Shown here: positions 54,901 to 64,000 of the stretch, one piece after another
How positions within the stretch are numbered: position 1 is the first letter of the stretch
Layout: the number at the start of each line of letters is the position of its first letter
Origin: Marsupella aquatica
Lineage: Eukaryota > Marchantiophyta
NCBI GenBank assembly: GCA_973895155.1
Contig: OZ316897.1
Location: 16,926,001 to 16,990,000 of the forward strand
Direction: 5' to 3'
Length of the DNA stretch: 64,000 nt
Program-made: the position numbers and the translations under genes
The notes under the pieces: model-generated
Seen by the model: the letters and a program-made list of their open reading frames with translations, nothing else
Databases searched by the model: none
Told to the model about the DNA's origin: nothing

Positions 54901-57900
54901 CTCTTCCGAAACCTATAGTGCGCAATGAAAGACCCAACAGTCTACGTACAAACTACAAACCTTGTAACACAAGCCATAATCCGAAATTGGGATGGATTTC
55001 CAGGATCGAGTAATTATTAATTCTTAGTGAACAGTCGAGGAAAGTCACTTTTATCCAGATTAGTAGAATTTCCATGCCAATAAGCACGACAATGCATTCA
55101 AAGTTGTCTTAGTGACTTCTGTTTTCATCCACGTCCGTTTTGACCATCAATTTTAAGTTGAACATGACCGATCAAGCTGCTGAGGACACGTTCCTTGAAA
55201 GACAGACGCAACCTAGCTTGTCAGTGCCACTTGAACTTGTTTAGCAGGTTTCTGAGAGAGCACTAATCATCCTGTCATGGTGCGCCGATCTTGTGGTCCA
55301 CTAGAAGTTTGTCTGAATCGCCTTATTTGTTGACAACAAGAACTCTCTTTCGCTCATGTCTCCTCGTAATCCGCTGCTGAAAATGCTCGAGTGTCTTTGA
55401 CTTTGTAACGCGTTATGTCCAAGTGAGTTGTGTGAGGGCCTAGCTAGGAACTAGGGAAGTAAACTCATCCAAATTATGTATCACCCCATCAATGTGTTGA
55501 CCCAGGGTCAAGGGAGTTATAGTTGCACGAAGAAACCTATGCTGCAGAGGGTTCTGTCTGTATACGGCTGCCAGAGGCTCAGACAGAACAGGACGTTGGT
55601 AGTTCACATCTCACTCTCAACAGGACTGCACACGCATTACCCCACTAACTTGGTGCCGTGCTGACAGTAGTCACACTGTTTTGCCTTTAAAATCTTTTGA
55701 AATTCATCGAGAAAGACATCTCCATACAGACAGCGAGGGCGGCCCAAAAAAGGGTATATTAAGCGCCACCGGAAATGAAGGCCTGAGACTAAACTCTTCC
55801 TAGATGCTCCAAGAAAATGAAAAAATCTTGTAATGAAAGATGACCCTAGAAACTTTACCAAATGTTTTGATCTGGGGGGGTTCTTAGTATGGGATTCACG
55901 GTGGAAATGTTCCTACTCCATGACTGTACAGCTTGTTAAACAACCCCCTCGAACCCTCCTTCAAGGAACTGGAAGTTAGAAAGGAAGCATCAATGAATCA
56001 TATGATTGTGGGTGGTCAATCATGTGATGACAAATCATGTTTTTCAAATTGTTACCCCTGTACATTCCCGCACTATTTCAAAGTACTTCACTAAAATGAA
56101 TAAAATGTCACTTACTTGATTCTCAACTCAAAAAAGTTTTAAAATTTACCCCCAGGTTTTCACGACTCCAATATATATAGTAGTCATGGTTGTCTTTGGC
56201 ATTTGGTACACAAGGAAGACTCATCTGCAATACCTCTGATGGAAGGTTGCTTGTGTTACTTTGACAATATTAGTTGTATTTGGCAGCTCATACAATCTAG
56301 TATATCGATCTAGGGCCACCATCAGGGGTGCTTCATCGCAATTGGGATGCTGGTATTATGTGTTCAAGACCCGAGTTGGAACCCACAGAACAAATATTTC
56401 CCCCACAAGTCTAATATATACAGAATTGTACAATCTTGCATGGGTGAGAAAAGAAGATTGAGCTCTTCCAAACAATCCAAACAATGACACAAGCCAGAAA
56501 TCTTTCACTCCCGCTTTCACTCTATTTTCAATGAGAACCTTTCTTGCCACTGAAGAAATACGGAAACTGTTCTTGCACGTATGATCTCTCGTATTATGAA
56601 AAGTAATTTTACTACCTACAGCCCCATAATGTTGTGATATTAGTTATGGGAGCATGCCTTCGTTGTGACATCTAGGATCGTGGAATAAACATATCACCAA
56701 ACTAAGAGTCCACAAAGTCCAGAAGGAGAAAGGGCATAAAAGTACTCATGTACTCAGTGCATATTAAGTAAACCTCTCTCAATATGCAAGGCTTAATAGG
56801 AACAAGTGCATGTATTGAAATCAAAAGTAATGTAAACCATTAACTGGATGACGAGATCGGTCCAGAACGTCTTAGTAAGAAATTCTTGTCCAACGATTTG
56901 TAGGGAGGACAAGCTCCCGGACAAGCTATGTCTGAATTGTCCAACGATGTATATGGAGGGACAAGCTATGTCTCAAGTGCTTTGAAAATTAAAATTTCGA
57001 AGAGTATTGGGCATAGCGAAACAAATTCCTTGAAGGTTATCCCCCAAACTGTGTGGATTGTGTCTTTTGCATGCCTCACTTTCCATGTGAGCTTCCTGCT
57101 TCAAGGCAGGGGGAGCCTTTTATGCACTTAGTGGAACCTTTGCGCGTACATTGCTCTTCAGCCTTCAGGGTGCCCCTTTGTGGGTGCCGAGATTTTGGAA
57201 GCACAATGCTGTAGCCAAGTCAACCCGACCAGCACTTGCACGGCACTCTACAGAAAACTCCTGGGACGTTGACCTCGTATATTTGTGCATGTCCTCACAG
57301 GAACCAAGATTTTATGCACTTCCGATCAATTCTGCCAAGTCTCTGACAAACAGAACATGTAAAGGACCGTCAGGTAATGGCGGGTCTTGGTCAGGAATGG
57401 GGAGTTTACTGTAAGTTGTGTGGGTCTCCTCACATTTATCTCCCCGAATCGTTTCTGGTTCTGCACATGTGTACAAACTGGACACGATCTCTCGTTGACT
57501 TACTGCTGTGATATTACGTCACAGGGTGATTTGAACCAAGGCAGCGGGAGCAAGTTTGCGGCCTCTGATCACACGCGAAGTAAGTGAACTTGCCAATAAA
57601 AGCATCCATTCGGCGAAATGGAAGCGCAGTCATGGGTTGGTCGCGCGCAACAATTTCCGGTCTAGCTTGTTCAACTGGTGAGGGCAGGTACGTTATTGAT
57701 CAAACCCAGCGATCAGCAACGCGTGACGCAACACCGTGCCCCACCCCAGTAGAGAAGGTGCCCATCGACGGTCGACCCAGCTCGAATTGGCTGCGCTACA
57801 ACTGTTGAAAGCCAATTTAAGCTCTCTATGAACTGTACTACTATTAAATTTTTCAATTTGACTGACTCCCATTATCCCGTACCACACGCAGAGTGTCTAG

Positions 57901-58571
57901 GTCGATATTCTATTATAGGAAATACCGCTTTGTCTTGATCTAGAGCAGTTCACGACAAGTACATATGGCGAAACTATTTCTCATGCCCTGTTTCGATGCA
58001 TTTTGCTTCCATTAAAAATTTATTTCTTTTGAGCGATTGTGAGCGCACGTACTGGAAGGAAATTCAGCAAGATATCCACACCCACCCGCCAATGTGTGGA
58101 CGACAGATCGAGCATAGTACGGATTAGAATCTTGATCCGATCAGTGTTTTCTTGATGGTAGATCGATGCTCCATGCACAGAGACGAGCGACCCCAGCTTC
58201 GTGGCTAGTAATCGAAATGCGGCAACTACCTTCGTGTAACAAATTGCCTTAATTCATTGTTTTGGACTCGACCTTGCTGAAAAGATCAACGAATTTGGAG
58301 GGCATCGATCTCTAGTACCACAGCAAGACTTCTAGGTGCTTGGTCCTTTGCTTACTGCTTCATTAAGGCCCAGCAGAGCGACCAATTCAACCATCAGGAA
58401 GATACAAGATTAATTATCCAGTTCACTAATCGCATGGTAGCGGCATTGCATGAAAGTTCCACAGTCGGCTGGATCGGAAGTTCGACCAACTTCAAGGCAG
58501 TGAAACTTGGGATTCCAGCAAATTATTCTCACTTTTTGTACCTCCGACGACATTGGATCCGTCGTCAATCT
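51961..58571. other. long gene-poor stretch
   Basis: About 6.6 kb without a supportable gene. ORFs such as plus 52,315-52,614 and plus 57,151-57,414 lack known domains. The latter ends at a donor-like GTAAGT and could be an exon, but no partner exon was found. Confidence 0.45.
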
Positions 58572-58697
58572 AAACACCCTCTGTCTGGTACACGCACAAT
58601 AATAGCCATCGATCGCTTCTTGTCACTGTCACAAACACCCACTCTCTGGTACAGGCACAATGGTAGCCATATGTCGACCTCTTATTGTCACTGCCAC
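58572..58697. repeat. ~61-64-bp diverged tandem duplication
   Basis: 'aaacaccctctgtctggtac' at 58,572 and 'aaacacccactctctggtac' at 58,633, each followed by '(c/g)gcacaat..tagccat' and 'attgtcactg(t/c)cac'-like sequence. Confidence 0.75.
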
Positions 58698-61600
58698 AAA
58701 GACTTGAATCCCCCAAGGCATGTGCAGTGCAGGTCCCGGTCAGCTCTGCAAGATTGTCGTCGTAATGCAGCCTGTACGTACCAGAGAACCTTTAGTCCCT
58801 TAGAGTCTTTCCAAAAGGAAGGTTATTACTTCCTAGTTTAAGGTTGAAAGTAACCAAGATACCCGTCTCGTGTCGGTCATTTAATTTGACATGATCTTGG
58901 CCGGACCTCTAGGATTGATAAGAAACATTCCACGACCCTTTTTATTACCGTTATCAGAATCGAGTCTTCATTCACCGTCTAGATAGGTGCTTGCACTTCG
59001 GTCGTTTTCACTGCTTTGTATTTCGCCTGCTCCACGTAGTACCCACGAACAAAGCATGAACCTAGGAATTTTTCCCGCCGCCTAGGGCACGCCACCACGG
59101 CGAAGATTACAACCAACTGGCCAAGTGGCAGATTTACGGACAACTTTCTGTACCGTGGTGGCGCTTGAGTAGTTGAGTCTCTCCGATCGAGTGAATCGCG
59201 CTCGTCTTGACTGCATGTGATAACCCGAGTCAAGATGTAATCAGATTCTATCCCCTTCAATTCTTTTCTAGTGCATCTCAATCAGGGTTTTCCTTTACGC
59301 TACCCGTTCGTATCCTTAAATTGTTCCACAGTTTATTTCTTACAACCAAGGTATAATCGGGGGTATGATTAATGAAGTGGTGTATTATCCACCTTGTGTT
59401 GAAAGCAACCAGAGGGAAACCAAGCCCTTCTAGCTTTCCTTTTACTGATGACGATCAATGGCATGTAATGGGCTTCCTGAAATCCGTGCAAACGCGACTT
59501 CTTATGCACCGATCTTTGCAGAAGAGACGAAAAGCTTTCTCGTCGTCCTGCATTGAGAACAACTTCAGACGGTACAAGGCTAGCGAGAGAACAAACAAAA
59601 AATGTGAGTTGTTACATACAATCTGTCGAAACGACGAAATCGTGAATAAATTTTTCTTTGTCGTGATTCTGAGCAGTAAGTTTTATTTGATCAGGTCAAC
59701 AAAGTTTTTTGGCCTGTGTGGCAATTCATTAAAAAGGATTTGTGTTGCTCTGGGCCCAGTTGGGCTGCTTCTTCGCTTCCACGTTCGCCATCACCGCCTA
59801 CCTTTGAAAACGAACGCAGATTCAGTGGTCACACTTGTCTATTTGTGACAACGGGCACCCACTGGAGTTTTCAGGAGTACAGCTTGTGGGCTTGGCGCGG
59901 ACTCACTCAATACTCCCGATCATGGACATGTCAATCAGTACCGTACATCGCAACACAAAGTGAAATTCAGCCATTTCATTTGACGCTGCCATTTTGTATG
60001 AGCTTCCCCTAAAAAACTTTCTTTCCATCACCTCGGAGTCGGGGAGAGGAGTAGAGATCACCTCGAAGTCGGGGAGAGGAGTAGAGGACTTGAAGTCTTT
60101 AAACATTGTACCCATCGCCAGAGTCATGCTGAGGGGTCACGTAATCCTACGCTGTAGGCGGCTGAAGTGAATAAGTTTCTGTGGGCGTAGTTGACCCTCT
60201 ATTCGCAGACGCCGTTGCAGTTCTAGTCGATGATTCGTCGTGCATGTCGGAAATCTACTACAACACTGTACGACACGGTTGATGCCAGTGCCGTGAGTCT
60301 CTGTCCCGGAGGCTCAGGGATTCATGGTGGACTGGACCTTGACTTGGAGTTCTTCCCCTGAGGTCCCGTCAGGTTGACTGGCACAAGGGTGACATACACA
60401 ACACAAGGAGTCGTAAAAGGCATACTGTGAAGGACTGTCGCCGCAAGGACAATTCAAGGACTCGAGGAGCCCCAACCGGCCGCTTCCAATGAGCTTTTTG
60501 TCGTGGACTCGTGGTCATTCACAAACCTCAGTAGTGAAACACGAGTTCTAAATCTAGTGTACGCTCTCGAAGTGCGCACTTTCGGGAATCTGGAGGAGGT
60601 GTACTAAATGACACGGCCAACACGGGTGATCTTGCGCTTATGGTTCCCGACTGTCGTGATTTTGTACAAGTGTAATAAGTGCAATAATGGCTATCTTGCA
60701 CAATGAAAATGCTGCACTCCCTCTTTGACTGTACAATACCTGATCTAAAACCCTATGCCCCCATTGCATAAGTCCAACAATATCTACTACACAAAAGCTT
60801 GGACAACAATGGATAAATGGATCACACTGTCCAAAAACAAAAGTCATCCGAGAGGGAGATATGACTTTTATCAATGACTGTATACACACTCACGTAGACA
60901 CTTCGCAGTTTGCACTTAGTGAAGCTGAAGAAAAAATGCCAAACATTCATGAAAAAGGAAATAGTTATGGACCTCAAAATATACCAAATTTTACACTTGT
61001 CTCGAGGGTGCACTTAGACGAGTCCTGAGCCGCGTGTTTTAAATTGCTATGAGATTATTCCATTTCTTTTCCGGGAAGCCCTACTGCGGTCCAGCACTGG
61101 ATAATCTGAAATGATTTTTCTAATCATCAGTGCGGCTGACCGTACCTTGTTGCAGGAGGAGATAGCTAAGAACATTCCTTGTATAAATTACTATATTTAT
61201 TCTTGACCATGAGATCTCCCTATAGCTACGGAGAACCGACAGATTTTGACTAATGGGTCAATTGTGCGATGTGAAATAGAAACGTGGCAAATGCCCCGGG
61301 ACGGGGGGACGAGGTAGAATTTGGCGAATTTTGGCCACTTAAATAAACCTTGCACAGAATCTACCTTCTCCACATAGTCCCCGTGCCTAGCAGGAACAAT
61401 CTTTAGTTGAGTTGCACCTACCTTCTCCACAAACTGCCCCCCAAATTTACAGGAACAATATTACTGTAGTTGACTTGATAGAAATGTATTCTCATCATCA
61501 TTGGAAAAATAATAGAAAAGCTAGCCGGACAAAATCGATAATTATGAAGCTAGCCTACCCTTTCATACCGGGTCCCACTGCGACACTGACTGTGCTCTGC

Positions 61601-62948
61601 TTGAAAATTAAACAAAGACAGGCTCGAGTTGGAACTGACTGTGTATCCACTGTAGTTGCTAATAAATCGCTTCAATACTTTCCATTCTGGAAGTGACGGG
61701 GGCATGATTCCCGTGTGAGAAAGTCAGCTTGATATACTATTAAATATCTGGAGAACCCCTCGTGAAACGATTCCAGCTTCCTGCTTCCATGAGTCCATGA
61801 CCAAATTTTTGCCAATGGGTGAATGGATCTCTAAGGTGGAAACTTCTCACGAAACTGAGCGCTACTGTAGTTCTGGTGTACATCGCCTTTCGTGTTTAAC
61901 AACTAAACTCGTGCATTCTCGTGTTCCTGTTCCAAATGATGACTCCTCAACCCATTCATGAACATTGATTTATTTTTGCTCAAATGGGTTCTCCGTAGCA
62001 AATGTTTTGCTTAGAGCACCTCCAGCCAGCCAGTTTGGTAATTGGCGACCCCAAAACAAAGTGCCTGGAGGTGAAATTTCATATTTTCCAAACCCACTGT
62101 AGGCCAGCATCTCTGAACAGATGGTTTGCCTTGTATATGCCTTTCAGGCGGCTAGTGTGAGTGATAGTGCTTGATATTTCTAACGTCACTTGGATAGAAA
62201 TGTAGAGCATATTGAGGGCTTTGGAATGAATGTAATATTGAGCGATGGGCAGAAAGTTCACCATGTGAAGGATTTAGTTTTCAAAGAAGGGTGGAGAACT
62301 ATGCATACCTAGCAAGAGGACTAGAATCATCTAATTGAGGTCTGATGTGCAACTACTATACTCACTAGCAAGACTAGTAAGTGAGTGGAACTCTTGGCTC
62401 CTTGTTGATGAGCCAGTTGAATGATATGAGGGACAGCTTAGTTTGTGGAGACTTGGTATGGTGTACAAGCTTAAAGTGTTCAAAAAATGTTTTCTTGTGT
62501 GTTGTCATGAATGTAGCTTTTCAGAGGTGAACCAGGTATCTCCTAAGTTGATTATTTGTGATCATTGGATGTTACACATGTGCATGTTGTCATATGAGCT
62601 CACATATGAGTGATGGTCACTCATTTAACAAGAAGCCTTAAAGGGTGAGTAACAAGCCCAAACTCTAAGCACTCTCGTAAAAAATTGCAGAAACAAAGAA
62701 AATGGCAAAAAAGTGGCCAAAAATACTACCTGTTTTTTGACAAAATTATAAAACAAACTGAAAGTATTAAAATGACACACTTTTTTCACCATCTCCTAAT
62801 TACAAAATGATCTCAACTTACTTTTGATAAAATTACTACCTATAATTTTACTATGCCATTTTAGCAATTTTTACCAAAACATGATTTGTATTTTTAACAA
62901 ACAATCAAATTACCTCCATAATTCATTAGACTTGGGAAAAATTCAAAT
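58698..62948. other. gene-poor stretch
   Basis: ORFs at plus 59,372-59,848 and minus 58,979-59,281 show no known domain. Nothing else was recognised apart from the short duplication at 60.03 kb. Confidence 0.45.
60027..60086. repeat. 30-bp tandem duplication
   Basis: 'atcacctcggagtcggggag' plus 'aggagtagag' twice, differing at one base. Confidence 0.95.
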
Positions 62949-63624
62949 TCATAAAATATGATCTCTTTTTGACTCTCCAACATGCACCCCTTCACTCTTT
63001 GAGGAAGACTTTTCAATGGAAGATGATATCTCCACAAATTCACCACCTACACTTCCAGATGTACCCGTTCTGATCCAAATCAGATCACTCAATGGCTCCT
63101 CTTTTACTCTCAACCTGGCTCTCAACATGCCTGAGTTTGATTTGTTAGGCAACATCTGAATTTCACAAACATATTGACCCAACTGGGCTCCCCCAACCTC
63201 TTCTTGGGGACCTCTTCCAAATTCTTATTCTTCCCCTTCAAGTTAATTTCTTGATATTGATTGGCTTCCAATCTCAGCCAAATGATGCAAGTGTGCCCGG
63301 GTGACCTTCTTGTGATGATCATTTCCTTGCCGGAATTATTTGCAGCCTCAGTAGGTCTTCTTGTGTCCCCGCTTGTGTCAGCGCTCTTACACCTTCCTGG
63401 AATTTGAGAGATGTCGGACGACCATATTCACTCTCTCCCCTTGGTGCTTGTTGCAACGCTTGACCTTTCCAAAATGCACAACAATCTGGTTTTGAGACAG
63501 GACTTAGTGTTTTTAGAAACTTGTTACAATTGGTCTTCATGAATTCATGAGTCCGCTTTCTCAACTGTCCACTATCTTGAAGACCCTTGAGTCGGACACC
63601 CAAATTAACACTAGTCTCAACCAC
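62949..63624 (-). pseudogene. decayed coding region, unknown family
   Basis: Three minus-strand ORFs (63,624-63,319; 63,322-63,122; 63,182-62,949) abut or overlap in three different frames. Each has coding-like composition (VNLGVRLKGLQDSGQLRKR; IIWLRLEANQYQEINLKGKN; GQYVCEIQMLPNKSNSG). This suggests one gene broken by two indels, or exons of one gene. No domain recognised; it may be a transposon remnant. Confidence 0.35.
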
Positions 63625-64000
63625 ATGGGATAGAACTTAACGCCCGGGGAGGCTAGTGCTCTCAAATGAGTGAGAAGAACTTAATGTAGACAAAACACAC
63701 AAAAGAGCAAAAACCCTTTAACTTGAAACAAATGAAATAACATGTTTTCATGAATAGAGGACGCCTATTTGAACTTAATTGGTCCTTTCTCTAATTTAAA
63801 TGAATAAGAAATGCTTAAATCATTTTTCAATAATTAAGCCAATCCTTTCATGACATAGATGAACAAGTCAAGGAAAAAGTTGAAAAAATTATATTTCCAA
63901 AAGTTTTTTATGACACAACACTTTATTAATTAGTCTTCTTGGCTACTAGGTGGTATCTTAGTCCTTTGACTTTTTGGCTTGTTGGGCAACTTAGGGCTTC
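63625..64000. other. window end, nothing recognised
   Basis: AT-rich sequence with no ORF of note. Confidence 0.5.

Noticed and set aside
59372-60012. Plus-strand ORFs of 158 and 98 codons
   Set aside because: Basic, low-information sequence without motifs; overlapping frames suggest chance.

Overview
The window reads as nuclear DNA of a land plant. Genes have GT-AG introns and TATA boxes, the intergenic DNA is long and AT-rich, LTR retrotransposons and solo LTRs are present, and two genes belong to plant families (a BAT1-type amino acid permease and a Euonymus-lectin-domain lectin). I cannot name the species; a seed-free lineage is possible but is only a guess.

Layout. 1-10 kb: repeat-rich intergenic DNA with a ~86-bp minisatellite, a diverged foldback element and an old 471-bp solo LTR. 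10.1-15.1 kb (+): a seven-exon gene for a protein I do not recognise; all six junctions stay in phase. 15.75-19.38 kb (-): a BAT1/GABA-permease-like amino acid transporter, with one splice junction that creates a stop. 21.47-35.76 kb: a 14.3-kb composite mobile element flanked by the 4-bp duplication ATGA. 38.1-39.3 kb (-): a two-exon EUL-type lectin. 39-64 kb: mostly gene-poor DNA with a long inverted repeat (47.4-48.1 kb), a clean solo LTR (49.48-49.95 kb) and decayed ORFs near 63 kb.

The composite element is the notable part. Its outer shell is a Ty3/gypsy-like retrotransposon on the minus strand: a decayed gag with two zinc knuckles, and an integrase that ends in a C4HC3 PHD finger. Protease, reverse transcriptase and RNase H are absent. 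Between gag and integrase lies about 8.9 kb (roughly 23.32-32.20 kb) of unrelated, intron-bearing genes: (i) a large minus-strand gene with a ParB-like segment followed by a beta-class N4/N6 DNA methyltransferase; (ii) an Ulp1/SENP-like (C48) protease fragment; (iii) an F-box-like protein; (iv) a plus-strand gene for a disordered protein; and (v) an unrecognised exon. This block carries about 24 copies of a ~40-45-bp imperfect palindrome with core TGGGATACGCGGTATCCCA. Three arrays of five, at ~90-bp spacing, lie in predicted introns, and other copies lie near the edges of the block and inside a coding region. A ParB-like/DNA-methyltransferase gene packed with palindromic sites suggests a self-recognition or self-marking system, but that link is inference. 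The genes carry in-frame stops (five TAG, one TGA) consistent with C-to-T decay at CHG and CG sites, so this copy is probably inactive.
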